Source: Bog-756 sp963839925 (GTDB lineage: Bacteria > Actinomycetota > Acidimicrobiia > Acidimicrobiales > RAAP-2). From it: a stretch of DNA of 64,000 nt. Positions 8,153 through 16,916 of the stretch are shown piece by piece. Numbering within the stretch: position 1 is the stretch's first letter; each line of letters begins with the position of its first letter. Where the stretch lies: the NCBI GenBank assembly GCA_963839925.1, contig CAWIWV010000002.1, forward strand, positions 186,001 through 250,000. The letters run 5' to 3'. The position numbers and the translations under genes were made by a program. The notes under the pieces were generated by a model. It had not been told where the DNA came from, ran no database searches, and was given only the letters and a program-made list of their open reading frames with translations.

Positions 8153-8773
8153 ATGCCGCTCCACATCACCGGCGACAAGGCCGTCGACAAGCTCCTCTCC
8201 GACGAGCCACTGGCCCTGGTCATCGCCATGGTGCTCGACCAGCAGGTCCCGCTCGAGCGAGCCTTCCGGTCGCCGTTCGACCTGAAGGAGCGTCTGGGCA
8301 AGCTGGATGCGGCCGATCTGGCATCGATGGATCCTGAAGCGCTCGCAGAAGTCTTCAGTGCCAGGCCGGCGCTGCACCGGTTTCCGAAGTCGATGGCCGG
8401 CCGGGTGCAAGAAGTGTGTCGGATCATCGTCGACACCTACGGCGGGGACGCAGCTCGGATCTGGAAGAGTGCCGACACCGGCAAGGAGCTGCTCGCCAAC
8501 GTCGAGGCCCTGCCCGGATTCGGAAAGCAGAAGGCGCGCATCTTCGTCGCGCTGCTCGGAAAGCAGCTCGGGGTGCGGCCACCGGGATGGGAGAAGGCCT
8601 CCACTCCATACGGCCAGGCGGGTTCCTTCCATTCGGTGGCCGACATCGATTCCCCCGAGGCCCTCGGCAAGGTGCGCGAGTACAAGCAGCGGATGAAGGC
8701 GAAAGCCAAAGCCAAAGCCGGAGCGACGACCGCCCCGCCGCGACGTCGGGCGGGTGCGTCCAAGTCGGGGTGA
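8153..8773 (+). CDS. HhH-GPD family base-excision DNA repair protein
   Basis: This 206-residue protein has a helix-hairpin-helix element (NVEALPGFGKQKARIFVALLG) of the endonuclease III/AlkA superfamily that flips and excises damaged bases. It starts LHITGDKAVDKLLSDEPLALVIAMVLDQQVP, where the D-Q-Q-V-P segment is the usual start of the glycosylase helical core. No iron-sulfur Cys cluster is present, unlike mutY at 29383. The C-terminus is a basic tail (KAKAKAKAG). TACGCT lies 6 nt before the ATG at 8153, so this start is preferred to GTG 8150. It overlaps thiE by 4 bp. The damaged base is not known. Confidence 0.85.
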   Translation: MPLHITGDKAVDKLLSDEPLALVIAMVLDQQVPLERAFRSPFDLKERLGKLDAADLASMDPEALAEVFSARPALHRFPKSMAGRVQEVCRIIVDTYGGDAARIWKSADTGKELLANVEALPGFGKQKARIFVALLGKQLGVRPPGWEKASTPYGQAGSFHSVADIDSPEALGKVREYKQRMKAKAKAKAGATTAPPRRRAGASKSG

Positions 8774-9462
8774 CCGACTCGTCGGGCCGAGGCGCTTGGG
8801 ATCTCGCCCATCGCCGCCTCTACCTCTGCACCCCGGACCGACCCGACCTTCACACATTCGTGGAGCAGTGCGTCATCGGCGGCGTCGACGTGGTACAGCT
8901 TCGCGACAAACACCTTCCGGACAGCTCATTGCTCGAGCGGGCCGCTGTGCTCCAGCAGATCTGTGCCGATCACCACGTGCCGTTCATCCTCAACGATCGG
9001 CCCGACCTTGCTGCTGCGATCGGCGCCGACGGCGTCCACGTCGGACAGGACGACATGGCGACCACCGATGCCCGGGCGTTGCTCGGTGAGCAAGCGATCA
9101 TCGGTCTGTCGACACACGCGGTCGACGACCTGCAGGCGGCAGTCGTCGAGTCGTCCATCGACTACATCTCGGCCGGACCGGTGTCTGCGACCCCGACCAA
9201 ACCGGGGCGACCGGGGACCGGCCTCGGTTACGTGCGCCAGGCGGTGAGCGCTGCCCCCTGGTCGGTCTGGATCACCGGCGGGGTGGATCCCACCACTGTG
9301 CCCGCAATGGCCGCGGCCGGCGCTCGGCACTTCGTGGTGGTCAGGTGGCTCACCCAAGCCGCGGACCCCAAAGCGCGGGCTCGCGCACTGCGGCAGGCCA
9401 TCGACGAAGCGATCGCCGAGACCGAATCTGCTAGCCCGGGGTCGGAGTTGTCGGAGCCTTGA
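8770..9462 (+). CDS. thiE: Thiamine-phosphate synthase
   Basis: The 230-residue enzyme joins HMP pyrophosphate and HET phosphate to thiamine phosphate. TIM-barrel landmarks occur in order: RRLYLCTPDRPDL, VDVVQLRDKHL, PFILNDRPDLAAAIGADGVHVGQDD, IIGLSTHA, YISAGPVSATPTKPGR, and the phosphate-binding WITGGVDP. The GTG start at 8770 overlaps the TGA of the preceding glycosylase gene (GTGA), which couples translation. The 3' end overlaps the convergent gene at 9431 by 32 bp. No other thi genes are visible. Its product feeds the AceE cofactor, but that link is metabolic only. Confidence 0.93.
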   Translation: MTDSSGRGAWDLAHRRLYLCTPDRPDLHTFVEQCVIGGVDVVQLRDKHLPDSSLLERAAVLQQICADHHVPFILNDRPDLAAAIGADGVHVGQDDMATTDARALLGEQAIIGLSTHAVDDLQAAVVESSIDYISAGPVSATPTKPGRPGTGLGYVRQAVSAAPWSVWITGGVDPTTVPAMAAAGARHFVVVRWLTQAADPKARARALRQAIDEAIAETESASPGSELSEP

Positions 9463-10081
9463 CGATCTTGATGTTCTTGGGCAACGTCACCGGGCGAGCC
9501 GATCCGACCTGAGCGATGACCACGTGCACCGATTCGGTCGCCGATGCGGTCGACACCGTGAGAAGAATTCCGGACACGTACTGACCGGACACCGTGTAGG
9601 CGAAGTGGCCGGTCTGCCCCTGCTGGGAGAGTGAGAAGGAGTAGGTGCCCGCCGACTGGGTCACGTTCTTGCCGGTCTTGGCGAAGCCCAGGTAGTGGCG
9701 GGCCGGATCCACGGCCGCCGCGCCAGGACCCTTTTGCTTGTAGAAGGTCAAGCCGTGTGGAGGGGTGCCCGACGCGACGGGAACGCTCTGGTACTCGGTG
9801 TTCCCGATCACATAGACGTAGGTTCGTCGGCCGGACTCCTCGATGTACCCGCCGAGGGTCGCCGGCTTTGCGTGGAAGGTCAAGTAGTCGGTCGCAGTGC
9901 CCGTCGGTCCGGTCTGGGTGACGACCTCGTTGTAGTTGGAGGCGGCGAGGGTGTTCGCAACCGCCTTGTTCAACGAGACATTCGAAGGCGCCTGCGTGAT
10001 GCCGAGCACGGCAGCACCTGCGCCTATCACGCCGACCATCGCCACCAGCAGCCAACTGATCGTCGGTCTGAGATCGCTCAC
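9431..10081 (-). CDS. Uncharacterised membrane-anchored exported protein
   Basis: The 216-residue product has one N-terminal hydrophobic segment (residues about 8-30, ISWLLVAMVGVIGAGAAVLGI) and a Ser/Thr/Gly-rich extracytoplasmic part with strand-like repeats (TYVYVIGNTEYQSVP, YSFSLSQQGQTG, YTVSGQYVSGILLTVS). It looks like a secreted beta-rich domain, comparable in style to the lipoprotein at 5451, but there is no lipobox. The GTG at 10079-10081 is 5 bp after the stop of the acyl-CoA dehydrogenase gene; a longer frame would overlap that gene. Function unknown. Confidence 0.68.
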   Translation of the reverse strand: MSDLRPTISWLLVAMVGVIGAGAAVLGITQAPSNVSLNKAVANTLAASNYNEVVTQTGPTGTATDYLTFHAKPATLGGYIEESGRRTYVYVIGNTEYQSVPVASGTPPHGLTFYKQKGPGAAAVDPARHYLGFAKTGKNVTQSAGTYSFSLSQQGQTGHFAYTVSGQYVSGILLTVSTASATESVHVVIAQVGSARPVTLPKNIKIVKAPTTPTPG

Positions 10082-10086
10082 CCGGT

Positions 10087-11202
10087 TCAGATCCCGATCC
10101 GCTGGGCGAGGAGCTCCCGATGGTAGGAGGGATCGCCGAGCATCAGCTCCGAGGACTTGGCCCGCTTGAAGTAGAGGTGCGCAGGGTGCTCCCAGGTGAA
10201 GCCGATGCCACCGTGGATCTGGATCGTCTCCGCCGCCGCATGGAAGTAGGCCTCGGAGCAGTAGGACTTGGCCAGGCTGGCGACCACCGGAAGCTCGTCG
10301 GAGTCCTCGGCGGCAGCCCATCCCGCGTAGTAGGCGGCGGACTTCGCCGACTCGACCTCGAGGAGCATGTCCGCGCACTTGTGCTTGATCGCCTGAAAGC
10401 TGCCGATCGGCCGGCCGAACTGGATACGGGTCTTCGCATACTCGACCGAGCTGTCGAGGCACCGTTGTGCCCCTCCCACCTGCTCAGCGGCGAGCGCGAC
10501 CGCTGCCAGGTCCAAGGTCTTGCTCAGGCCGGCTTCGGCGCCGCCCTCTTCGCCGATCAGCCAGGCGTCGGTCCCCGCAAACTCGAGCCGAGCCTGCTTG
10601 CGGGTCTGATCCATCGTTGCGAGCGGTGTGCGGGTGAGTCCCTCGGCGTCGCCTTTGACTCCGAACAGCGACAGCCCCTTGGGCGTCCGCCCGACGACCA
10701 GGATGAGCCCGGCCACGTGCCCGTCGATGACGAACGACTTGTGGCCGTCGAGGACCCAGCCCTCCCCCTGTTTCTTCGCCGACAGGGTGATGCCTTCGGC
10801 ATCCCAACGCCCGGAGTCCTCGGTGAAGGCCAGGGTCCCGATGGTGTCGCCGGCGGCGATCCCAGGGAGCAGGTACTCCTGTGCCTGCTGGTCGCCGGAG
10901 GTCAGGATGGCGTTGGTGGCAAGCGCGACCGTGGAGAAGAAGGGGGCGCAGAGGAGCGCTGCGCCCATCTCCTCGAGGACGACGATGAGCTCGACGTAGG
11001 AGAACCCTGCGCCGCCGTACTGCTCGGGGATGATCAGGGACTGGAGCCCGAGCTGGTCCGCCATCTGGGACCAGACCGCCGGGTCGTAGCCCTCCGTGGT
11101 CTCCATCAACCTGCGGACCTCGGTCTCCGGTGACTTGTCCTCGAGGAATCGGTGGACGGACTTGCGCAGCTCTTCCTGTTCCTCGCTGAAGGCGAAATTC
11201 AT
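10087..11202 (-). CDS. Acyl-CoA dehydrogenase
   Basis: This 371-residue FAD enzyme introduces the alpha-beta double bond in acyl-CoA. It opens MNFAFSEEQEELRKSV and includes LAFTEDSGRWDA in the FAD/substrate middle domain, YAKTRIQFGRPIGSFQAIKHKCADM at the start of the C-terminal helices, and the family end motif QIHGGIGFTWEHPAHLYFKRA. The catalytic Glu common at residue about 370 is not obvious here, as in other FadE-like subfamilies. The start ATG at 11200-11202 has GGGGAG 4 nt upstream; an ATG 12 nt earlier is also open. The same leader ATGGGGAGCACGATG occurs before the FadD gene at 43954. Confidence 0.88.
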   Translation of the reverse strand: MNFAFSEEQEELRKSVHRFLEDKSPETEVRRLMETTEGYDPAVWSQMADQLGLQSLIIPEQYGGAGFSYVELIVVLEEMGAALLCAPFFSTVALATNAILTSGDQQAQEYLLPGIAAGDTIGTLAFTEDSGRWDAEGITLSAKKQGEGWVLDGHKSFVIDGHVAGLILVVGRTPKGLSLFGVKGDAEGLTRTPLATMDQTRKQARLEFAGTDAWLIGEEGGAEAGLSKTLDLAAVALAAEQVGGAQRCLDSSVEYAKTRIQFGRPIGSFQAIKHKCADMLLEVESAKSAAYYAGWAAAEDSDELPVVASLAKSYCSEAYFHAAAETIQIHGGIGFTWEHPAHLYFKRAKSSELMLGDPSYHRELLAQRIGI

Positions 11203-11335
11203 CGTGCTCCCCATACCGGTCGGCCCCGAAGCGGGGCGACGTGCCCAGGTTTTCTACCAGAAGCGCCCCTGGTTCACCAACAGGTCACGGGTCCCCGACC
11301 GCTGGGTCAGGGGTGGCCAACTACGCTGGGAGACC

Positions 11336-11947
11336 ATGACAACCGTCGACTATCAGGACTCGGGCGTGGAGGTCCACCGCCTCGTCGTCGGTCCCATGGA
11401 CAACAACGTCTACATCGTGCGATGCACGTCGACCGGCGAGTCCCTGCTGATCGACGCCGCCAACGAGCACGACAAGCTGCTCGAACTGTGCCGCTCCCTC
11501 AACGTCCGCCAGGTCGTCGAGACTCATGGCCACTGGGACCACATCCAAGCGGTCGAGGCGGTCCGCGACGCGGGGATCGACGTGGCGGTCACCTCGGCCG
11601 ACGCGGCGATGCTCCCCTCCTACGACCAGATCCTCGAGGACGAGTCGGTTCTGAAGGTCGGAAGGCTGCGGGTCTCGACGATCGCCACCCCCGGCCACAC
11701 CCCCGGGTCGATGTGCTTCGCGGTCGAGGGGACACCGTTGCTGTTCTCCGGCGACACGCTCTTCCCGGGGGGGCCGGGCAACACCAGCTTCGAGAACGCC
11801 GACTTCGCGACGATCATCCAGTCGATCGAGGGCCGCTTGTTCTCCGCCTTCGACTCGAACACGCTCGTCCTCCCCGGCCACGGGGACGGCACCACCATCG
11901 GGGCCGAATCTCCACACCTCGGCGAGTGGGTCGAGCGGGGCTGGTGA
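11336..11947 (+). CDS. MBL-fold metallohydrolase (glyoxalase II-like)
   Basis: The 203-residue protein has the metallo-beta-lactamase zinc motif HGHWDH (in VVETHGHWDHIQAVE), then IATPGHTPGSMCF (third metal-site His), LLFSGDTLFPGG (bridging Asp) and LVLPGHGDGTT (last His). This set matches glyoxalase II-like thioester hydrolases. TACGCT sits 8 nt before the ATG, so the transcript is close to leaderless. It converges with the debranching-enzyme gene. The substrate is unknown. Confidence 0.88.
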   Translation: MTTVDYQDSGVEVHRLVVGPMDNNVYIVRCTSTGESLLIDAANEHDKLLELCRSLNVRQVVETHGHWDHIQAVEAVRDAGIDVAVTSADAAMLPSYDQILEDESVLKVGRLRVSTIATPGHTPGSMCFAVEGTPLLFSGDTLFPGGPGNTSFENADFATIIQSIEGRLFSAFDSNTLVLPGHGDGTTIGAESPHLGEWVERGW

Positions 11948-11983
11948 CGATTCACCGGGCCGGCTGACCCGCAACGGACAGCG

Positions 11984-14233
11984 TCAGACGGCAGTCGACG
12001 GTCGGCGAGGCTCGCGGACCAGCTCGATCTCTTTCGGCAGGCCGGTCACACGCACACCGCCGGGAACCTCGGTCCCCACCTCGATGGTGACTCGGGAGCC
12101 GCCGAGCGGTATCCCATCCACCTTCAGGTACCCGATCGAGTCCGGCAGGTTCGGACACAGCCAGGTCTTGCCGTAGGGGATCCAGGGGTCCAGCCGGAGC
12201 AGAGTCCGCAGGCACAGGAGCGGAGAAGCCGCGGCCCATGCCTGGGGCGAACACGACGTGGGGTATCCGACCGGCCAGGACAACTCATCTCGGTCGAGCC
12301 CGCTGAAGAGCTCAGGGAGCCTGCCGCTCTGGGCGGCGGCGGCGTCGAAGAGCCCGAAGATCAGCTTCTGGGCTGCCGCGTCGTAGCCGTAACGGGCCAA
12401 CCCGGACGCCACGATCGCCGTGTCGTGCGGCCACACCGAACCGCAGTGGTAGCTGATCGGGTTGTAACCGCCACAGTCGCTGGAGAGGGTGCGGACGCCC
12501 CATCCGCTGAACATCGCCGGAGACATCAGCGCCTCGGCGACCCGATGGGCTTTGTCCTCGTCGACGATCCCGGTCCACAGGCAGTGGCCGATGTTGGAGG
12601 TGAGTGAGTCGATCGGGCGCTTGTCGGCATCCAGGCCGATCGCGAACCACCCTTTGTCCTCCAACCAGAAATCGCGGTTGAACGCGGCCTTCAGTTGCGC
12701 TGCCTTGGCGCGGAACCGGTCGTAAGTGGCGGCGTCGCCCACCTCATAGGCGAAGTGGGCGCGGGCAAGGTACGCACCGTAGGTATAGGCCTGCACCTCG
12801 CAGAGGGCGATCGGCGCCTCGGCGACCTTGCCGTCCCCGTAGCGAACGCCGTCCCAGCTGTCCTTCCAACCCTGATTGGCAAGACCTCTGTCGGTGGCGC
12901 GCTTGTACTCGACGTACCCGTCCCCGTCGGCGTCGCCGAACTGCTCGATCCACTCGATGGCCCGCGCCGCGTTCGGGAGCAGTTCGTCCACCATCTCGCG
13001 TGCCACACCCCAACGCCGCATCTCGCCCAACAACATCACGAAGAGCGGCGTTGCATCGGCGGATCCGTAGTAGATGCTGCCGCCCCCGAGGGAGAGCGAC
13101 GCGGCGTCGCCGAACCGCATCTCGTGGAGGATGCGGCCGGGTTCCTCGTCGCGGCGAGGGTCGACCTCTGTGCCTTGGAAGCGGGCGAGGGTCTGGAGCA
13201 CGCCCCGGGCCAGATCGGGATCCACCAACAAGGCCATCCATGCGGTCAGCAAGGAGTCGCGCCCGAACACGGTCATGAACCACGGTGCACCTGCCGCCAC
13301 CACCACCCGCTCGGGATAGTCGGGATCGAAGATGCGGAGGGCGCCGAGGTCCTCGTTGCTTCTGGCGATGACCTCCTTCAGGCCGGGGTGGCTGGTCTCG
13401 ACGTGGGGCACCCGGCTGCGCCACTGGGCCAGACGCTCGGACGGAGCGGCCCGGTCGATCGGCTGGCCGCAGCGGTAGCGGGGGTCGTAGGAGGCCGCGT
13501 CGATGGAGGGGGCGACTTCGATGCAGGTGCTCCACGTCCCCCTCGGAGGCACGATCACCTCGAAGGTCACCAGGTCTCGGCTCACGTCTGCCGGCTCTTG
13601 GAAACGGACCTCGACTCCGCGGACCACCCCTCCGCGCCGGTAGGCGTAGCGGATCGCAGGTGGGCGGTCGATCGGGATGGGCTGGTCGGATTCGCGTCGG
13701 CCCGCCATCTGGTTCCCACCCTTGGCGCGCGCTGCAAGCTCCGCCCGCGAACCGGCCACGACCTCGGCGGTGATCACCCCGGCCCCCGGATCGTTGCCCG
13801 CCCGCCCTTCCTTCACCGCGAAGAGGTCGGCGAAGTCCGACTCGACGAACAACTCGACCGTGCAGAGCGCCGGTTCGCCGGCAAAGTTCCGGATCACGAT
13901 GTCCTCGCGCATGCCCTGGCCGACGTAGCGCGACCGGAACACCATCAAGGTGGAGTCGGCAAGTCCCGCGCCGGGAGCACACCGCGACACGAAGGTCGCC
14001 GAGAACGGATCGTCGGTGATCGCGGCGAGCGGTTCGGTCCGGGCGCCGTTCACCAGCACCTCGAGGCGGGAGAGGACCCGGGTGTCCCGAAAGAAGAGGC
14101 CCTGGGCTGCACCCGGGGTCATGTCGCCCGAGCTCTCGCTGATGGTGAAGGTCGATTCGTCGACCAGGGTCACCACACCAGCGTTCGAATCCAGTCGCGC
14201 GACCGGCCCGGCGAAGTTGAACGGGTCAGCCAT
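11984..14233 (-). CDS. Glycogen debranching-type enzyme (amylo-alpha-1,6-glucosidase family)
   Basis: The 749-residue protein has an N-terminal beta-rich domain (LVDESTFTISESSGDMTPG, GLFFRDTRVLSRLEVLVNG) typical of GDE N-bis proteins and a C-terminal (alpha/alpha)6 barrel with GAPWFMTVFGRDSLLTAW, GDADGDGYVEYKRATDRGL, QGWKDSWDG and GGYNPISYHCGSVWPHDTA, the region carrying the catalytic acids. It probably trims alpha-1,6 branches in glycogen or related glucans. The ATG at 14231-14233 is chosen because translation further upstream would cross the suf regulatory element and lacks family similarity. It is divergent from sufC. Confidence 0.88.
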   Translation of the reverse strand: MADPFNFAGPVARLDSNAGVVTLVDESTFTISESSGDMTPGAAQGLFFRDTRVLSRLEVLVNGARTEPLAAITDDPFSATFVSRCAPGAGLADSTLMVFRSRYVGQGMREDIVIRNFAGEPALCTVELFVESDFADLFAVKEGRAGNDPGAGVITAEVVAGSRAELAARAKGGNQMAGRRESDQPIPIDRPPAIRYAYRRGGVVRGVEVRFQEPADVSRDLVTFEVIVPPRGTWSTCIEVAPSIDAASYDPRYRCGQPIDRAAPSERLAQWRSRVPHVETSHPGLKEVIARSNEDLGALRIFDPDYPERVVVAAGAPWFMTVFGRDSLLTAWMALLVDPDLARGVLQTLARFQGTEVDPRRDEEPGRILHEMRFGDAASLSLGGGSIYYGSADATPLFVMLLGEMRRWGVAREMVDELLPNAARAIEWIEQFGDADGDGYVEYKRATDRGLANQGWKDSWDGVRYGDGKVAEAPIALCEVQAYTYGAYLARAHFAYEVGDAATYDRFRAKAAQLKAAFNRDFWLEDKGWFAIGLDADKRPIDSLTSNIGHCLWTGIVDEDKAHRVAEALMSPAMFSGWGVRTLSSDCGGYNPISYHCGSVWPHDTAIVASGLARYGYDAAAQKLIFGLFDAAAAQSGRLPELFSGLDRDELSWPVGYPTSCSPQAWAAASPLLCLRTLLRLDPWIPYGKTWLCPNLPDSIGYLKVDGIPLGGSRVTIEVGTEVPGGVRVTGLPKEIELVREPRRPSTAV

Positions 14234-14303
14234 CCCCGTCACCGTACCGGCCGACCTGGTGATCTGTGCAATTCTCGGCCCAGACCAGGGCAGATTCATA
14301 TTC

Positions 14304-14321
14304 CTCCTATACTTGTAGGAG
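14304..14321 (+). promoter_or_regulatory. SUF operator 1, overlapping the sufC promoter
   Basis: CTCCTATACTTGTAGGAG is an 18-bp dyad: perfect 6-bp arms CTCCTA and TAGGAG around a 6-bp centre. A TAAGCT -10 box follows at 14339-14344, six bases before the GTG start of sufC at 14351; the right arm falls exactly where the -35 would be. A closely similar element lies before sufB (22315-22332). A Fe-S-sensing repressor of the SufR or Rrf2/IscR type is the natural candidate (inferred; none is encoded in the window). Confidence 0.65.
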
Positions 14322-14350
14322 AAAATCACCAATGGGGGTAAGCTCGTCGC

Positions 14351-15112
14351 GTGCCCGGCGATACCGACCAGAGCCCGCTGCTCGAGATCGAGCAACTGCA
14401 CGTCGCAGTCGAGGGTCGGCCCGTTCTACGAGGTGTCGACCTGACAGTCGGGTCAGGGCAGGTCCACGCGCTCATGGGCCCCAACGGTTCGGGCAAGTCC
14501 ACCCTGGCCAAAGTGCTGCTCGGCGATCCCTCTTACCAGGTCACCTCCGGATCGATCCGGTTCCGGGGCGAGGACGTCACCTCGTGGGCCCCGGACGTGC
14601 GCGGCAAAGCCGGGATGTTCCTTGCGTTCCAAGAGCCCGAGGCGATCTCCGGGGTGCCGGTCATCCAGTTCCTCCGACAGGCGCTCTCGGCACGCCGGGG
14701 CATGGACATGTCGGTGCTCGAAGTACGCCTGATGATGATGGAGTGGATGGCGAAGCTGGGTATGGATCCCGCGTTCGGCGAGCGGCACCTCAACGACGGC
14801 TTCTCCGGCGGCGAGAAGAAGCGCAACGAGATTCTCCAGATGGCCATCCTCGAACCGGAGCTGGCGGTGTTGGACGAAACCGACTCCGGACTCGATGTCG
14901 ACGCACTGCGCACCGTCGCCCGCGGTGTGACGACGGTGCGTGAAGAGCGGCCGCAGCTCGGTGTGCTGGTGATCACCCACTATCTCCGGATGCTCGAGGC
15001 ACTGACCGTCGACCGGGTCCACCTGCTTGTGGACGGGATCGTGGTCGCGACCGGTGGGCCGGAGCTGGCTCGCACGCTCGAATCGGAAGGGTACGAGCCA
15101 TGGCGATCGTGA
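14351..15112 (+). CDS. sufC: Fe-S cluster assembly ATPase SufC (paralogue 1)
   Basis: The 253-residue ABC ATPase of the SufBCD scaffold has Walker A GPNGSGKST (residues 43-51), the SufC-type signature FSGGEKKRNE, and Walker B LAVLDETDSGLDVDALR. It first gene of a forward operon with sufS, which overlaps its end by 13 bp. The GTG start has a TAAGCT box 6 nt upstream, so the mRNA is probably leaderless. The operator at 14304-14321 covers the -35 zone. A second SufC (16917-17660) lies in the convergent operon; the two share motifs but differ along their length, so this is not a recent duplication. Confidence 0.93.
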   Translation: MPGDTDQSPLLEIEQLHVAVEGRPVLRGVDLTVGSGQVHALMGPNGSGKSTLAKVLLGDPSYQVTSGSIRFRGEDVTSWAPDVRGKAGMFLAFQEPEAISGVPVIQFLRQALSARRGMDMSVLEVRLMMMEWMAKLGMDPAFGERHLNDGFSGGEKKRNEILQMAILEPELAVLDETDSGLDVDALRTVARGVTTVREERPQLGVLVITHYLRMLEALTVDRVHLLVDGIVVATGGPELARTLESEGYEPWRS

Positions 15113-16356
15113 AGGATTCCGCCCGCCGACTCGACGTCGCGACGCTGCGCAAGGACTTTCCGTTGTTGTCCCGCGAGGTGAACGGGTACCCGATCACCTA
15201 CCTCGACTCCGCCGCGTCGGCGCAACGGCCCGTCCAGGTCCTCGACGCCATGCGTAACTACGACGAGACCACCCATGCCAACGTCCACCGGGGGGTGTAT
15301 GCGATCGCCGAGGAGGCCACCCGCCGCTTCGAGGCTGCCCGTCACAATGTGGGGCGGTTCATCGGCGCGCCCAACCCGGCGCGAGAGATCGTCTTCACCA
15401 AAAATGCAACCGAAGGGCTCAACCTGGTCGTTCAAACCTGGGGGCGAAGGAACCTGCATGCCGGCGATGTCGTCGTGCTGACCGAGATGGAGCACCACGC
15501 CAACATCGTCCCGTGGCACATGCTCGCCGAGGAGCTCGGCCTGACCATCCGCTGGATACCGGTCGATGACAACGGACACCTCATCCTCGACGACCTGAGT
15601 GAGCTGTTGGACGGCGCCAAGGTGATCGGGATCACCTGCATGTCCAACGTGCTCGGCACCCTCAACCCGGTCGAGGAGGTCGCCCGGGTGGCCCATGCCG
15701 CCGGCGCGGTGGTCGTGGCCGACGCCGCACAGTCGGTGCCTCACCTGCCGACGAACGTGGCCGACTTGGGGGTCGACTTCCTCGCGTTCAGCGCCCACAA
15801 GATGGTCGGCCCGACCGGCATCGGCGTCCTCTGGGGCCGTGAGGAGCTGCTCTCCGCGCTTCCGCCGTTCCTCGGCGGGGGGGAGATGATCCTCGACGTC
15901 CGCAAGGACGGGTTCACCCCGAACGACATCCCCTGGCGATTCGAAGCGGGCACCCCGCCGATCACCGAATCGATCGGCCTCGGAGCTGCTGTCGACTATC
16001 TCCGAGCGGTCGGGATGGAGTCCGTCCGGGAGCACGAGATCTCGTTGACCACCTATGCGATGGCCACCCTGTCCGAACACTTCGGCGAGGGAATCACCAT
16101 CTTCGGTCCCGCGGATCCCCATGAGCGTGGCGGGGTCCTCTCCTTCGCCTTCCGGGACATCCACCCCCATGACATCTCACAGGTGCTCGACAACTACGGG
16201 GTCTGCGTGCGAGCCGGACACCACTGCGCCAAGCCGCTGATGCGTCGACTCGGCGTGAATGCGACCGCCCGCGCCTCGTTCGGCCTCTACAACGACGAGT
16301 CCGACGTCGACACCCTCGTCCGGGCCCTCACCGAAGTCGGAGCGTTCTTCGGATGA
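15100..16356 (+). CDS. sufS: Cysteine desulfurase SufS
   Basis: The 418-residue PLP enzyme removes sulfur from cysteine as a persulfide for Fe-S assembly. Visible landmarks: TYLDSAASAQRP, ATEGLNLVV, EMEHHANIVPW, DAAQSVPH (PLP-binding Asp), FSAHKMVGPTGIG with the Schiff-base Lys near residue 234, and RAGHHCAKPLM with the persulfide Cys376. The short active-site loop is the class II (SufS) form, which needs SufU for sulfur transfer, and sufU follows 37 bp downstream. The ATG lies inside the end of sufC. Confidence 0.96.
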   Translation: MAIVKDSARRLDVATLRKDFPLLSREVNGYPITYLDSAASAQRPVQVLDAMRNYDETTHANVHRGVYAIAEEATRRFEAARHNVGRFIGAPNPAREIVFTKNATEGLNLVVQTWGRRNLHAGDVVVLTEMEHHANIVPWHMLAEELGLTIRWIPVDDNGHLILDDLSELLDGAKVIGITCMSNVLGTLNPVEEVARVAHAAGAVVVADAAQSVPHLPTNVADLGVDFLAFSAHKMVGPTGIGVLWGREELLSALPPFLGGGEMILDVRKDGFTPNDIPWRFEAGTPPITESIGLGAAVDYLRAVGMESVREHEISLTTYAMATLSEHFGEGITIFGPADPHERGGVLSFAFRDIHPHDISQVLDNYGVCVRAGHHCAKPLMRRLGVNATARASFGLYNDESDVDTLVRALTEVGAFFG

Positions 16357-16367
16357 GAGCGCACAGG

Positions 16368-16380
16368 TATCCTGAGACGG
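16368..16380 (+). promoter_or_regulatory. Possible internal promoter before sufU
   Basis: TATCCT at 16368-16373 is followed six bases later by position 16380, which would be the transcription start if the spacing seen at other genes here holds. That gives sufU a 14-nt leader containing CAGGTGG as a weak ribosome binding site. It may supply extra sufU message independent of the sufC promoter. Confidence 0.35.
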
Positions 16381-16393
16381 TGCAGGTGGCCCG

Positions 16394-16903
16394 ATGACCG
16401 GTCTCGAAGATCTCTACCGCGAGATCATCCTCGACCACTACCGCTCGCCGCGGAACCGCGGCGAGCTGGAGTCGCCTCCGGCACGACGGGCGGAAGGGTT
16501 CAACCCGCTCTGCGGCGACGAGGTGGTCGTCACCCTTCTGGTCGACGACGGGATCGTGACCGACATCCGGATCGCCGGCACCGGGTGCTCGATCAGCCAG
16601 TCGTCGGCATCACTGATGTCAGCGGCGGTGAAGGGCAAGCCGATTCCCGAGGTTCGCGAGCTGGTGAAGACCTTCAAGGGCATGATGTCGATTCATGAGT
16701 CGACACTTCCCTCGCCAAACGGTTCGGCCACCGACGCCGCGACTCTGACCGATGTCGACGAGGAGCCGATCGAGTCGGAGTACGTCGACATCGACTCGCT
16801 GGGGGAGCTGGCCGCTCTGCAAGGCGTGGTGAAGTTCCCGGTCCGCATCAAGTGCGCGACCCTGAGCTGGAACACGCTGCTGGAAGGGCTCGACCAGACC
16901 TGA
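16394..16903 (+). CDS. sufU: Zinc-dependent sulfurtransferase SufU
   Basis: The 169-residue IscU-like protein takes the persulfide from SufS. The zinc ligands of the SufU family are all present: C40 and D42 (NPLCGDEV), C65 (GTGCSISQSSASLM) and C154 (IKCATLSW). The insertion of about 60 residues between the second and last ligand regions is the SufU hallmark that separates it from IscU; here it is longer and acidic (DVDEEPIESEYVDIDSL). It is the third gene of the sufC-sufS-sufU operon and converges with sufC2, sharing a hairpin at 16899-16913. Confidence 0.95.
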   Translation: MTGLEDLYREIILDHYRSPRNRGELESPPARRAEGFNPLCGDEVVVTLLVDDGIVTDIRIAGTGCSISQSSASLMSAAVKGKPIPEVRELVKTFKGMMSIHESTLPSPNGSATDAATLTDVDEEPIESEYVDIDSLGELAALQGVVKFPVRIKCATLSWNTLLEGLDQT

Positions 16904-16913
16904 TCCGCTCAGG
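16899..16913. terminator. Bidirectional hairpin between sufU and sufC2
   Basis: CCTGA, TCCGC loop, TCAGG forms a 5-bp stem overlapping the sufU stop codon, in the 13-bp gap between two convergent operons. There is no T-tract, so any termination would be weak or Rho-assisted. Confidence 0.35.
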
Positions 16914-16916
16914 AGG

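Noticed and set aside
12695..14341. 548-codon plus-strand frame opposite the debranching enzyme
   Set aside because: Antisense shadow; the minus-strand product has clear family motifs.
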